The translations under genes and the position numbers were made by a program. From the NCBI GenBank assembly GCA_964030475.1, contig CAXIPT010000003.1, positions 695,709 to 759,708 of the forward strand: a DNA stretch of 64,000 nt, written 5' to 3'. Positions 1 through 10,640 of this stretch are shown one piece after another (position 1 is the first letter of the stretch; each line of letters begins with the position of its first letter). Below the pieces are notes generated by a model. The model had not been told where the DNA came from. It made no database searches and saw only the letters and a program-made list of their open reading frames with translations. Source of the stretch: Tethya wilhelma. Lineage: Eukaryota > Porifera > Demospongiae > Tethyida > Tethyidae.

Positions 1-373
1 TTTATTTATTGTAAAGATTTACAAAACAATAGCTGACCATATGTCAGCACATTAGAAAATTTTAATTGTGAGGTTTCTGAGAGAACAGGATAGGTGAAGG
101 AGGGAACTGTATCATAATATTATCCTTGAATTCAGTTACGCAAATATAAACAAAATACTTTAAGGAATAAATAACTATAATGCCCTTTGTACCAGTTATG
201 GGAAACTGCTTGCATGTGACTTTGGGAAAAACAGTTCACGTGCGGTGCTGCAATAAAGGAAATCACAAGACTAGAACTATATGAAAACTTGTAGATATAA
301 TCTAACAACAGTAAGAAGTTAAATTACAATAACAGAGATTTGATCTTCTTCAATATAGCAACAATCAGAAAAG
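1..373. other. 5' flank of first receptor, no gene seen
   Basis: AT-rich non-coding sequence upstream of the first receptor. The only open frame is the reverse-strand shadow at 319-558, which overlaps the start of the real gene. I see no tRNA, repeat or recognisable promoter element here. Confidence 0.5.
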
Positions 374-2665
374 ATGTCTTTGCTAAGAGAACTCATATTG
401 TTTTCATTTGAAGTTAATTTATTTTTAATGGCTTTGAGTGGACAGAGATGTTGTGATGGCAATGAAACAGACATCAAGACTATCAACATTCTCTTGATGC
501 TACCCTTCCCAGATCTGGACCCCCTTGGTAGAGAAGCTATTACTTCTTTATTTGACAATGGTCATGGTATAGCACCAGCTGCCTATCTAGCTGTGGAACA
601 GATCAACAATCAAACAGACATACTCAAAGGATACAAACTAGAACTGATTCGAAGTGATGGTGGCTGTGATGTTATGGGCCGTACCACAGAAAACTTTGCC
701 AACTATATCTACTCAAGAACTGTTCCAATTGCTGGTATTATTGGACCACTGTGCAGAGATTCTTCAGAATCAGTAGCTAAACTCACAACTAATGAAAAGG
801 CAGCACTTATAAGCCTTCCTTTTTTCAAGACACCGAATCTTTTTAAGTATAGAAATGCTTTTGGCATCATTGAAGAAAATTACTATTTAGACGACTTGTA
901 CTTCGAACTAATGGTGGAGAACAATTGGAAGCGAGTGGCAATACTTTACAGCAATAATGGAAAGGATTTTGATCGACTGCAAGAGAGAATCAACAACAGC
1001 ACCGAACATGAACTAGTTTTATCGTTGGAACTAAGCTTTGACCTGATTCCTCTTGAAGCAATCCGTGATTCTTTTGTCAACGTGGTATTTGCCAATGTAT
1101 TTGAACCTACACTTCATAGTAGGCTGTTCTGTTTAGCCTACCATCTAAATATGACCTATCCCGACTACCAGTGGATATTTGAATCTTACCCAGATGAGGC
1201 TTTTGAAAACTCTAATGTAGATTATAATGGCAAAACTTATCACTGTTCAACTGAAGAAATTCATACAGCAATTAAAGGAAGCTTGTACTTTTTCGTAGTA
1301 CCTGATATTGATTTCGGCATGGATACTATATCAGGAATAAACATAAGTCATCTTGCAAATTTGTATTATGCTCAGGCAAAAGTTTATACTAACAGGTACA
1401 ATGTCAGTTCTGTACCATTTCCAATCGGCCTACTACTGAACGATGCCACATGGGCACTTGCACTTGCATTGAACAGCTCTCTCAATGAATTGGAAGAAAG
1501 AAACATAACATTCTCAGAGAGAGATCTCCCTAGACAGAGAGATATCACTGAAATTATTGCAAAAAACCTAAAGGAAGTTCAATTTAAGGGAATATTTGGA
1601 ACCATTAAATTTGATAATGCTATTCACTATCCTCAAAATGAGAGATTCAACTTGTTTCAATATAGCAGTAATAGCTTGGCCAAGACTATTGGAAGATATG
1701 AATTTGGTAAGCTACAGTTCAATACAACATTTCGTGACTACAATCTTCAATTCAAATATGTCTGTTTGAGTCTGAGCATAGCTGTACCATATCTTTTACT
1801 AACTGTGATTGCTCTGTTGCTAACAGTACTGACCCACATTATCAATGTAGTCTATCGAAACCACAAGTCAATAAAAGCTTCCAGTCACAAACTAAACCAC
1901 ATCATATTTCTAGGATGCTACCTAGTGATACTAGCCATTGTGCTGCATACTGCTGGAGAAACTTTAACACTGTCTCTGAAAACACACACAAACTTGTGTA
2001 ACTTATTTCCGGTCTTTTCTAACCTTGGACTCACTCTGATACTGGCTACTGTCTGTGTCAAAACATGGCGGCTCTATAATATCTTCACAAGTCAAGAAAG
2101 TCTGCAAAGGAGCAAGAAATTCTTAAAGGATCCTGTGATGGCTCTAAAAATTGGATGCTTCTTTTTTATAGAGATAGCAGTCAACATCATCTGGATGGCC
2201 ACTGCTCCATTAAAAGCTAAGTACAGCACAACTTTTGTTGAATCAATTGATGACTCTGTACCAACTGTTTTCACTGACATCATTTGCTATTCTAACTGGA
2301 CATTTCCTTGTTTAACTGCTCTCACTATCTACAAAGGATTCATTCTCTTCCTGTCACTGCTGTTTGCGATTCTCAGTCGTAATATCCATCTAAAAGAGTT
2401 CAAGACAAAAAACATTATCATCCTTGTCTATCTGCTATCAATTCTCTTTGCCATTGGAGTTCCACTGTATCTGATAATGGTGTTAGAGAGTGTTGGTGCT
2501 TCTGCACAATTTCTGGTCTTAATCTCCATTCTCGTCCTAACAGTGTACATCTGTCTGGCTGTCTTGTTCCTTCCACCATTGCGATCAATAATTGGAGAGA
2601 AATATCGAACTGTGAATGCTATTTTCACTAGTATACAAAGCAGAGTGACTGAAAAAACTACATAA
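374..2665 (+). CDS. GABA-B receptor-like class C GPCR (receptor 1, subfamily A)
   Basis: A complete intronless receptor of 763 residues. A hydrophobic leader (residues 1-24) precedes the Cys pair of QRCCDGNETD. The Venus-flytrap ectodomain spans about 40-460 and carries GGCDV, GPLCRDSSES and FCLAYHLNMTYPDYQW. The seven membrane segments lie near 467-492, 508-530, 541-565, 589-611, 644-667, 680-704 and 711-735. KTWRLYNIF at the cytoplasmic end of TM3 and ETLTL/CNLF around extracellular loop 1 are typical of GABA-B-type class C receptors, and there is no cysteine-rich linker as in mGluRs. The ectodomain motif reads NDATWALALALN, lacking the Tyr seen in its paralogues. The tail is only about 28 residues and ends SRVTEKTT, a signature shared with the fragment at 54181. 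It is convergent with receptor 2. Family assignment is strong; ligand and G protein are unknown. Confidence 0.93.
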   Translation: MSLLRELILFSFEVNLFLMALSGQRCCDGNETDIKTINILLMLPFPDLDPLGREAITSLFDNGHGIAPAAYLAVEQINNQTDILKGYKLELIRSDGGCDVMGRTTENFANYIYSRTVPIAGIIGPLCRDSSESVAKLTTNEKAALISLPFFKTPNLFKYRNAFGIIEENYYLDDLYFELMVENNWKRVAILYSNNGKDFDRLQERINNSTEHELVLSLELSFDLIPLEAIRDSFVNVVFANVFEPTLHSRLFCLAYHLNMTYPDYQWIFESYPDEAFENSNVDYNGKTYHCSTEEIHTAIKGSLYFFVVPDIDFGMDTISGINISHLANLYYAQAKVYTNRYNVSSVPFPIGLLLNDATWALALALNSSLNELEERNITFSERDLPRQRDITEIIAKNLKEVQFKGIFGTIKFDNAIHYPQNERFNLFQYSSNSLAKTIGRYEFGKLQFNTTFRDYNLQFKYVCLSLSIAVPYLLLTVIALLLTVLTHIINVVYRNHKSIKASSHKLNHIIFLGCYLVILAIVLHTAGETLTLSLKTHTNLCNLFPVFSNLGLTLILATVCVKTWRLYNIFTSQESLQRSKKFLKDPVMALKIGCFFFIEIAVNIIWMATAPLKAKYSTTFVESIDDSVPTVFTDIICYSNWTFPCLTALTIYKGFILFLSLLFAILSRNIHLKEFKTKNIIILVYLLSILFAIGVPLYLIMVLESVGASAQFLVLISILVLTVYICLAVLFLPPLRSIIGEKYRTVNAIFTSIQSRVTEKTT

Positions 2666-3307
2666 TGCATTCAAACAAGCAGAAATGCATTGGTTAGAGT
2701 GTGGAACTTCATTGGATTGCTAACTGAGAAACAAAACAAACAATATTTCATTATTAAAATAATATGAAGTACAAGTCTTGTAGGAGATTATAGTTATGTA
2801 CATACATGTAACACTATATACAACAATAGTGACTTTCAATAGTTTATACAAAACTTGAGTACTGTTGCCTTGACACATTTTAAAAAGCACAACCCTGTGT
2901 CTTGTATAAGGCCAGTATATAGTTACCAACATGCTACTATTATTATATCATAACATAAATAAAAGTATAGACTCTTATTAACACACATCAAAAGTAAAAT
3001 TGCCTTAAATATAACCCGATCATATAGTACACATACAATGTAGAAAAAAAAAAAACAACACAGAATATTAGCACACAACAATTTTTGATAGGACATTTAC
3101 AATTCTTTTTCACAGTCATAATACTTGTACACATTTTTTTTACAAATTTAATTATGCAAATGTTGGAAGAGGACACCTTATAAACTAAATCTAGTGAACG
3201 ATATTCACTATACGTCTGTAGCTATCAATTTATATAGATTTTAAGTTAATAAGTTTTTTGATGAATTAATGTATATCAGTAAGCAGCACAACAATTAGTG
3301 ATTTAAT
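2666..3307. other. Convergent 3' intergenic region between receptors 1 and 2
   Basis: This 640-bp stretch separates two tail-to-tail receptor genes and should hold both 3' UTRs and poly(A) sites. Around 3150-3180 it has the TGTTGGAAGAGGACACCTT block that recurs downstream of other receptors (11373, 57930, 60736, and in reverse at 44145). The short antisense frames at 2720-2932 and 2988-3176 look spurious. Confidence 0.6.
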
Positions 3308-5611
3308 TCAATGCATTGTAGTTGTTTCACTCACTGTAGTTTGTGAAGTAGAGTTTACTGTCAACTTCTGTGTTTGATATTTCTCTCCAATTATAGGTCG
3401 TAATGAAGGAAGGAACAAGACAGCCAGACAGATGTACACTGATAGGACGAGAACGGAGATTAAGACCAGAAATTGTGCGGAAGCACCAACACTCTGTAAC
3501 ACCACTATCAGATATATTGGACCTCCAATGGCAAAGAGAATTGATAGCAGGTAGACTAGGATAATAATATTCTTTGTCTCAAATTCCTTGAAGTGGATGT
3601 TACGACTGAGAATTGCAAATAGTAGAGACAGGAAGAGAATGAGTCCCTTGTAGATAGTGAGAGCAGTAAGAGAAGGAAGAGTCCAGTCAGAATGACAAAA
3701 TACATCAATGAACATAGTTGGTACAGAGTCATCAAATGAAACAACAAATTGTTTGCTACAATTAGCCTTGAGTGGAGCAATGGCCATCCAGATGATGTTG
3801 ATTACTAGCTCTAGAAAGAAGAAGCATCCAATGATTAAAGCCATCGTACGATCCTTTATGAGTATCTTTTTTCTTTGCACAGTTTCATTGCTTGTGAAGA
3901 TATTATAGAGCCGCCATGTTTTGACACAGACAGTAGCTAGTATCAGAGTGAGTCCAAGGTTAGTAAAGACAGGAAATAAGTTGCACAAGTATGTATGTGG
4001 TTTCAGAGAGAGTGTTACAGTTTCTCCAACAGTATGCAGCACAATGCCTAGTATCACTAGGTAGCATCCTAGGAATATGATGTGGTTTAGTTTGTGACTG
4101 GAAGCCTTTATTGACTTGTGGTTTCGAAAGACTACATTAATAACATGGGTCAGTACTGTTAGCAACAGAGCAATCACAGTCAGTATCAGATATGGTACAG
4201 CTATACTTGGAATTAGACGAACGTTTTTGAATTTAAAATTGTAGTTGCTGAATGATACATTGTCATTCAGCTGCAGTTGTCCAAATGCATAGCTTCCAAT
4301 CTTAAACGAACCATTGCTGATGTATTGAAACAAGTCAAAACTCTCATTTTGAGGATAGCGAATGCTAGTATTAAATTTGACTGGACTAAATGTTCCATCG
4401 AATTGAATTTCTTTCAACTTTCCTGCAATAATTTCAGTGATTTCTCTTTGTCTAGGGAGATCTTTCTCTGAGAATGTTATGTTTCTTTCTTCCAATTCAT
4501 CAAGAGAGCTGTTCAATGCAAGTGCAAGTGCCCATGTGGCATCGTATGCAGCTAGTCCTAATGAAGAAGGGTAAGAACTGACATTATAAAAAGTTGAATA
4601 ATCTTCTGCTTGAGAGAAGTATTCATCAACAACTTGACTTAAGCTTAATCCTGATATGGTAATCATGCTAAAATCAAGGGAATCAATTGCATTAAGTTCT
4701 TCGTAAAAGTACAAGCTTCCATCAATCGCTGCGTGAATCTCTTCAGCAGAACAGTGATAGGTCTTACCATTGTAATCAAATGTCTCCTCATAAAATTGCT
4801 CACCTCGATAAGACTCAAATATCCACTGGTAGTCGGGATATGTCATATTTAGATGGTAGGCTAAACAGAAGAACCTACAGTGAAGGTTTGGGTCAGTTAC
4901 AATGACAAAGACCACATTGACATAAGAATCACGGATTACTTCAAGAGGAATCAGGTCAAAGTTTAGTTCCAACGATAAGACTAGCTCATGTTCAGTGTTG
5001 TTGTTGATTCTCTCTTGCAGTCGTTTAAAGCTTTTGCCATTGTTATTGTAAAGTACTGCAACACGCTTCCAATCGTTTTCCACCATGAGTTCAAAGTATA
5101 AGTCATCCAGATAGAAGAAATCTGTTTCAATGATGCCAAAAGTGGTGTTGTAGTTACGAAGAGTTGGGTATTTTAAGAAAGGAAGGCTTATCAGTGCTGC
5201 TCTTTTGGTTGTTGACAGTTTAGCTATTGATTTTGAAGAAGCTCGACATGTAGGTCCAACAATACCAGCTGTGGGTACAGTTCGACTGTAAATGTATCGA
5301 GCAAGGCTATCCACTGTGCGTTCTGTGACGTTACAGCCACCGTCACTTCGAATCAGTTCTAGTTTGTATCCTTTGAGGATGTCTGTTCGATTGTTGATCT
5401 GTTCCACAGCTAGATAGGTAGCTGGTGCTATATCGTGACCATCTTCATAAGAAGCTTCTCTATTAAGAGGGTCTAGTTCTGGGAAGGGTAACATTAAAAG
5501 AATATTGATAGTCTTATTGTCTGTTTCATTACCATGAGATAAGCACTGTCCACTCACACACAAAACTCCTACAAAAAACAGTATGAACTGTGTCTGACTC
5601 GGGAAAGCCAT
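3308..5611 (-). CDS. GABA-B receptor-like class C GPCR (receptor 2, subfamily A)
   Basis: A complete single-exon receptor of 767 residues starting at MAFPSQTQF, whose hydrophobic leader ends near CLSHGNETD. The ectodomain contains GGCNVTERTV, GPTCRASSKSIAKL, FFCLAYHLNMTYPDYQW and AAYDATWALALALN. The seven membrane segments occupy about 467-736. A class C inter-loop disulphide is expected between the Cys of YLCNLFPV before TM3 and the Cys of FCHSDW before TM5. The tail of about 30 residues ends VSETTTMH, almost the same as the tails of the receptor at 58103 and the remnants at 11523 and 60886. Many N-glycosylation sequons (NET, NNT, NMT, NSS, NIT) fit an extracellular N-terminus. It faces receptor 1 tail to tail. 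The ATG chosen is the first in frame and is followed directly by the leader. Confidence 0.93.
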   Translation of the reverse strand: MAFPSQTQFILFFVGVLCVSGQCLSHGNETDNKTINILLMLPFPELDPLNREASYEDGHDIAPATYLAVEQINNRTDILKGYKLELIRSDGGCNVTERTVDSLARYIYSRTVPTAGIVGPTCRASSKSIAKLSTTKRAALISLPFLKYPTLRNYNTTFGIIETDFFYLDDLYFELMVENDWKRVAVLYNNNGKSFKRLQERINNNTEHELVLSLELNFDLIPLEVIRDSYVNVVFVIVTDPNLHCRFFCLAYHLNMTYPDYQWIFESYRGEQFYEETFDYNGKTYHCSAEEIHAAIDGSLYFYEELNAIDSLDFSMITISGLSLSQVVDEYFSQAEDYSTFYNVSSYPSSLGLAAYDATWALALALNSSLDELEERNITFSEKDLPRQREITEIIAGKLKEIQFDGTFSPVKFNTSIRYPQNESFDLFQYISNGSFKIGSYAFGQLQLNDNVSFSNYNFKFKNVRLIPSIAVPYLILTVIALLLTVLTHVINVVFRNHKSIKASSHKLNHIIFLGCYLVILGIVLHTVGETVTLSLKPHTYLCNLFPVFTNLGLTLILATVCVKTWRLYNIFTSNETVQRKKILIKDRTMALIIGCFFFLELVINIIWMAIAPLKANCSKQFVVSFDDSVPTMFIDVFCHSDWTLPSLTALTIYKGLILFLSLLFAILSRNIHFKEFETKNIIILVYLLSILFAIGGPIYLIVVLQSVGASAQFLVLISVLVLSVYICLAVLFLPSLRPIIGEKYQTQKLTVNSTSQTTVSETTTMH

Positions 5612-7529
5612 CTTTTTCTTGTTACTAATCGAACAGCTATCAGTGATAAAGCTATAGAAGAAAACAATATAAACTCAAATTGCTCTTGCTTTCTCAAAAT
5701 GATGTACAGATCATCTTTTTCCCTTTAAAAGCACGATTTAATAAAAGTAATAAGACTCAAATTCCTGGTCTAAAATCAAAAAAAAAAAAACAAACAAAAT
5801 TATCTGATTGTTGAAACATGGAATGTATGTTTCACTTAGTTTAGGAGAATTGTTGGTTTTGCCAATGATTATTAGCCCAGTGTGTCTGAAATTAATAACA
5901 CAACCATATCAGTATTGAAAACCAAGGGGGGTATGTTGTATGTAAGCCAAATCAAGAAATCAGCATACACTGATAATATACGGCCATACAAACTTTTGAG
6001 TCAATTTTAAGAGCTTGGAGACTCGTACATACAGCAATGGTCTATATATTTGTGTTACCATATATGTGGCTCCCCCAAAGACCAATACCTCTACATCCCC
6101 TCTGAAGGATGTAGTGAACTTTATCTCCTCATTTTTTTTTTATCTATAGAGCTTCACAAATCACTGACTCGTAGGCAAAACTTGAAAAAAAAACTTTAAG
6201 AAAGAACTTGAAAGAGAAAAATGGGAAACAAATCAATATCTCTGGCACTGGTGAGACTACCCAAGGGTTTGTAGCCAGAGTCATTGTTGAACAGGCCACC
6301 AGGTTTTGATAGACAGCATATTAACTTCATAATATTTTAAAATTCATTATAGTATATGACCTTGTATCATTATTACAGTATAATCCATACTATGCATGTG
6401 CTACAATAAATATTTGCATACACTGCATGGTTAGTTTGGAAACAAGGAATACAATTTTTGGTATGCATAAAAATTCAAATGGTCTTATCTTTACAAACAA
6501 TCCTGAACCTAAACTCTTAATCATTGCAGTATAGCTAGATCACAGTATATAAACGGTAAGAAGTCACGTAGCCATTCAGAGGGTTCCTAACCCCACTCTG
6601 CCTATACAAACTGTAAAGTTTAATATTCACAGAAGAAAGAACAAACAGTATATTTTGTAGGCTACAAACAACAACTGGTGATTTCCTTCTCAATTGACTT
6701 CGATAAAAAGAAAATTCGATAAAGCAACTCAAGTCCCAAATATAAACTAGGAAATTTAGAGGAAAGAGAAAGCTAACAGTATGTTCAGCTTCCACACAAT
6801 AACTGATAGGTTCCTTCTTGAGCTCTACAAGACATAAAGTATAAATCGTAAAACTATATGTACAAATAAGGTTACAATGACCATTCAATTTTTTACCGTA
6901 TAGCCGAAAATATTGACGGTTAAAAATTTTAACGGTTTTCTCCACAGAATGTAAAATAAAAATATTGACATATTCAAATTGGATGATTTGTGCATGTGCA
7001 TAGTACATGCATATACGGCAGCCAAAATCTTGGCAAGATTTAAATTTGACAATTTGGACTTTAACCATCAAACCGTCAAATTAAAATCCCTATCAATATT
7101 TCTGGTTATTCGGTATATTAAAAATTAGCCATTTTTCTTTTTTTTTTTTTGGAAGGTGGGGAGTATTTGTAGTTGAATAATAAACCATTAAATATTTGCC
7201 CAAGAATAAAGGTTGGGGTGTAGTTAACTAGTTGAGATCGTATGTGATCACAATTTTTTTTCCATTAATAAGTGAATGATTCATGACCACAAATACTTAA
7301 GTTTACTCCCTGAAAACAAAAACAACATTATATGGTATTATTAACAGTAATTGACGTTTATTTCGGAAATTTCTCATAATGGATCTGTTACAGAATTTAT
7401 TTGACTGCAATTGTATCTGCCCACAGTGAATTCATGCACCATACATCACAACAATAACTTTATATTCATTTATATAAGGTACACTAGGTCTCCTATAGCA
7501 GAAAGGATGGATAACAATAGGCAAGGATG
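5612..7529. other. Intergenic region between divergent receptors 2 and 3
   Basis: The 5' flanks of two divergently transcribed receptors lie here. I see poly-A/T runs (for example 5780-5790 and 7140-7150) and one MITE-like element at 6896-7113. The 178-residue antisense frame at 6535-7071 runs through that element and has no recognisable domain, so it is not called. Confidence 0.5.
6896..7113. mobile_element. MITE-like element with CCGTATAGCCG-type ends and TA flanks
   Basis: The left end CCGTATAGCCGAAAATATTG is mirrored by the right end, whose reverse complement starts CCGAATAACCAGAAATATTG. Both ends are bordered by TA, as expected for Tc1/mariner-type target duplication. The interior has no coding capacity. 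The ends have diverged, so it is an old non-autonomous copy; superfamily is inferred from the TA flanks only. Confidence 0.6.
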
Positions 7530-7740
7530 ATACTTTTTTCTGTCTCAAACTCTTTTAGGTCGATATCTCAACTGAGAATTGCAAACAGCATGCAGAGAGA
7601 GGGAGAGAATAAGTCCCTCAGATGCATGCTCAAAATAACAAGGAAAAGAAGAGTCCATTTAGAATATCATGCAATAAATACTGTCAAAAACATCAACTTC
7701 ACAATTATCAATTACTATACTCAGGCGTACAGACAATTTC
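7530..7740 (-). pseudogene. Relic of receptor TM5-TM6 coding region
   Basis: The plus strand from TGTCTCAAACTC onward aligns by eye with the complement of the TM5-ICL3-TM6 coding region of the 58103 receptor (58370-58500). Shared blocks include AACTGAGAATTGCAAACA, GAGAATAAGTCCCT and the run around ATGCTCAAAATAA. Indels and stops break the frame, so it is a dead fragment. It lies just upstream of receptor 3 and shows that an A-type gene was once here. Confidence 0.7.
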
Positions 7741-7833
7741 AGTTCTATAGATTCGACTCAACCACAATATAATGTTCTAATTCCTATAGACTTAGCATAA
7801 TCATATTAAGAAAGAAATAATGATAATAAAAAA

Positions 7834-10266
7834 ATGGCATTGCTGTATTGTTTAGAGCTGGTGGTACTAGCAAGTCTAGTGTTCAGTGGACACTGCTCAT
7901 CTCAGACATGTTGTGACGGCAATGAAACAGACATCAAGACTATCAACATTCTCTTGATGCTACCCTTCCCAGATCTGGACCCTCTTGGTAGAGAAGCTGC
8001 TTATGAAGATGGTCACGATATAGCACCAGCTGCCTATCTAGCTGTGGAACAGATCAACAACCGAACAGACATCCTTAAAGGATACAAACTAGAACTGATT
8101 CGAAGTGACGGTGGCTGTAATATCAGGGAACGTACAGTGGATAGCTTTGCTCGATACATTTACAATCTAACTGTACCCATAGCTGGTATTGTTGGATTAA
8201 CTTGCATTGAATCGTTACAATTCATTCCCAAATTGACAGGTCCCAACAGAGCAGGGATTTTGACCATGTCCTTGTTTGAAGATCCATCTTTTCGTGATAA
8301 ACCAAATGCTTTTGGTGTGCTAAAAGTAGAGCTGTGCTTTAGTGAATTGTTCACTGAGCTAATGAAAGTGCTCAACTGGAAGCATGTGGCACTTCTCCAC
8401 AGTAGTAACGAAAAGAATGAATCTAAAAGATTTGTAAATAATGTGAACAGATTGAGAGGTTCTGAACTTCTCTTTAATGGCGAACTAAACAACGACCATT
8501 TTCCTCTTGAAGAACTTCGAGGGTCTTTTGCCAGTGTAATCTTTGTCCTAGCAACACCTAACTTCTACAACAGGCTTTTCTGTATAGCCTACCATCAAAA
8601 TATGACCTATCCTGACTACCAGTGGGTGATTAGTTACACTATTGCAGAGTTTGCTAACACAACATTTCAGTATAGCGGTGTAAGCTATACTTGTTCTAAG
8701 GAACAAATCCACACAGCAGTTAATGGTAGTGTTGTGTTTATGGCTAAATTATTTGAAGAAAATGCAGTTAACCTGCTGGGGCAGAATAGAGAGCAGTTTC
8801 GACTTTTATACATGAATCAAGCAATGATATATGCTAACAGATTTAATGTAAATTCTACACTTACACCATTTGGTGATCCAATTTACGATGCCACATGGAC
8901 ACTTGCATTCGCACTGAACAGCTCTCTTGATGAATTGGAAAAAAGAAACTTAATATTCTTAGAGAAAGATCTCCCTAGTCAGAGAGGAAACACCGAAATC
9001 CTCAGAACAAACATGAAAGACTTGAAAGTTGATGGGATAACAGGACGAATAAATTTCAACAGCTTTCGATGTCTTGTCAAAGATTCTAGAACAATACGTC
9101 TCCGAGTGCACAAAAACAATGGCAGTGCAACTGATATAGGAAATTATACTTCTGGAGAATTTTTTATTAACAGAGAGTTCCTAGACTATAATATTCGATT
9201 CAAGTACAGCCACTTGGATGCAGCAATAGCTCAAGTGTACATCATAGCAGCGATCATTGCTTTACTTTTAACTATCTCAGTCCACATTATCAATGTAGTC
9301 TATCGAAACCACAAGTCAATAAAGGCTTCTAGTCACAAACTAAACCACATCATATTCCTAGGATGCTACCTAGTGATATTAGGCATTATACTGCATATAT
9401 TCAACAAGTGTTTTGTCAAGCTGTTGATAGTGCAAACCATCTTTTGCAACCTTTTCCCGGTCTTTTGCAATCTCGGACTTACACTAATTCTGGCTACAGT
9501 TTGCATTAAAACGTGCCGCCTTTATGTCATCTTCAAGGGTGAAGCGATGCCAAAAGCAAAAAACTTACTCAAAGATAAGATTATGGCACTGATAATTGGC
9601 ATTCTCTTTCTCATAGAGCTAGCACTTGTAGTCTTATGGATGGGGATTAGCCCACAAAGGCCGTTTAAAACAAGAACACTCGTCAACGGTTCCATCACAG
9701 ATTCTGTACCCACCGTGATTATCGACATTTCTTGCCATTCTAACCATGCAATCATTTTTCAAACTACTCTTGCCATCTACAAGGGATTCATTCTCTTTCT
9801 GTCTTTGCTGTTTGCGATTCTCAGTCGTAACATTCACAAGAAGGAGTTTGAAACAAAGAACATTATCATTCTTGTCTACCTGCTATCAATTCTCTATGCC
9901 ATTGGAGCTCCAGTGTATCTAATAGTGGTGCTTGAGAGCAACAGTCTTTCAGGACAATTTCTGTCATTAATCACGCCACTAACATTCACCGTATACATCT
10001 GCTTGGGTGCACTATTCTTGCCATCGTTACGACCCATATTTAGAGAGAAATATCAAAAAGGGCAAGATCATACGACCTACGACTTTACAGAGCCGAGGAA
10101 CTCGACTCGTCGTGCAAATTTAAAGTACCAAAACTCACTGCAAGAGTACCAGAGAAGCTTGAAGAGAAACTCTAGCAACAAGCTCAGCTACCAGCAGGAC
10201 AAGTCCCAACACAGAACCATTCACCATGACAATTCCCAACATGGAATAATTCACAGTGAAAAGTAG
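7834..10266 (+). CDS. GABA-B receptor-like class C GPCR (receptor 3, subfamily B, long tail)
   Basis: A complete intronless receptor of 810 residues; the ATG lies in an A-rich context (AAAAATGG) and opens a leader ending near GHCSSQ. The ectodomain shows GGCNIRERTVDSFARYIYN, GLTCIESLQFIPKL, FCIAYHQNMTYPDYQW and IYDATWTLAFALN. The membrane bundle lies at about 463-731, with CIKTCRLYVIF after TM3, where the usual Trp of KTWRL is Cys. The tail of roughly 78 residues (EPRNSTRRANLKYQNSLQEY onward) is rich in Lys, Gln, Ser and His, and matches the 24057 receptor. It shows no clear heptad pattern like the GABA-B coiled coil. Its 3' flank to about 11100 is paralogous, in inverted orientation, to the flank of the 23124 fragment. 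Confidence 0.93.
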   Translation: MALLYCLELVVLASLVFSGHCSSQTCCDGNETDIKTINILLMLPFPDLDPLGREAAYEDGHDIAPAAYLAVEQINNRTDILKGYKLELIRSDGGCNIRERTVDSFARYIYNLTVPIAGIVGLTCIESLQFIPKLTGPNRAGILTMSLFEDPSFRDKPNAFGVLKVELCFSELFTELMKVLNWKHVALLHSSNEKNESKRFVNNVNRLRGSELLFNGELNNDHFPLEELRGSFASVIFVLATPNFYNRLFCIAYHQNMTYPDYQWVISYTIAEFANTTFQYSGVSYTCSKEQIHTAVNGSVVFMAKLFEENAVNLLGQNREQFRLLYMNQAMIYANRFNVNSTLTPFGDPIYDATWTLAFALNSSLDELEKRNLIFLEKDLPSQRGNTEILRTNMKDLKVDGITGRINFNSFRCLVKDSRTIRLRVHKNNGSATDIGNYTSGEFFINREFLDYNIRFKYSHLDAAIAQVYIIAAIIALLLTISVHIINVVYRNHKSIKASSHKLNHIIFLGCYLVILGIILHIFNKCFVKLLIVQTIFCNLFPVFCNLGLTLILATVCIKTCRLYVIFKGEAMPKAKNLLKDKIMALIIGILFLIELALVVLWMGISPQRPFKTRTLVNGSITDSVPTVIIDISCHSNHAIIFQTTLAIYKGFILFLSLLFAILSRNIHKKEFETKNIIILVYLLSILYAIGAPVYLIVVLESNSLSGQFLSLITPLTFTVYICLGALFLPSLRPIFREKYQKGQDHTTYDFTEPRNSTRRANLKYQNSLQEYQRSLKRNSSNKLSYQQDKSQHRTIHHDNSQHGIIHSEK

Positions 10267-10371
10267 AACACTGTCAGGTAGTAGTAATTTTATTTTCTAG
10301 AAGTCTTATTGTTTATTTATATTTGTGTTTAAATGTGAGTTTTTGCCAATCCTTTATTTTTCACATGTATG

Positions 10372-10374
10372 GGT

Positions 10375-10408
<34 letters not shown>
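10372..10408. repeat. (TG)n microsatellite
   Basis: An almost uninterrupted GT dinucleotide run follows receptor 3. The same flank in the inverted paralogue (22950-23060) is a much longer CA run, so the locus varies in repeat length between copies. Confidence 0.9.
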
Positions 10409-10574
10409 ACAATGTCATGCTGGTTGACCAAAAACAACATTTAATTGCTATGTGAACAATACAGTTAATGGAATTCATATGGTGACAAATTAATGAGCTG
10501 TCTACACGTACATGAATGCACACACATGCACAGTGCTAACAAATACATGCACGCATTTCAAAGCTATAATAGTA

Positions 10575-10640
10575 TAACTATTATTGTAAGAGCATTTGAC
10601 CCAAATTCAAAAGACCGGGGTTCGAATTCCAGCTATAGTA
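10575..10640 (+). repeat. tRNA-derived SINE-like fragment
   Basis: GTAAGAGCATTTGACCCAAA followed by GACCGGGGTTCGAATTCCAGC resembles the middle and T-arm of a tRNA-derived SINE. GGTTCGAATTCC is a B-box with one inserted base. The A-box position is degraded. The inverted paralogous flank at 22700-22770 keeps a decayed copy of the same unit. Confidence 0.5.

Noticed and set aside
6535..7071. 178-residue minus-strand frame
   Set aside because: Runs through the MITE at 6896-7113 and AT-rich intergenic DNA; no recognisable domain or homologue in the array.
8160..8492. 110-residue antisense frames repeated in several receptors (also 17886-18218, 25756-26088)
   Set aside because: They recur only because the receptor coding strand is conserved; codon constraint lies on the sense strand.
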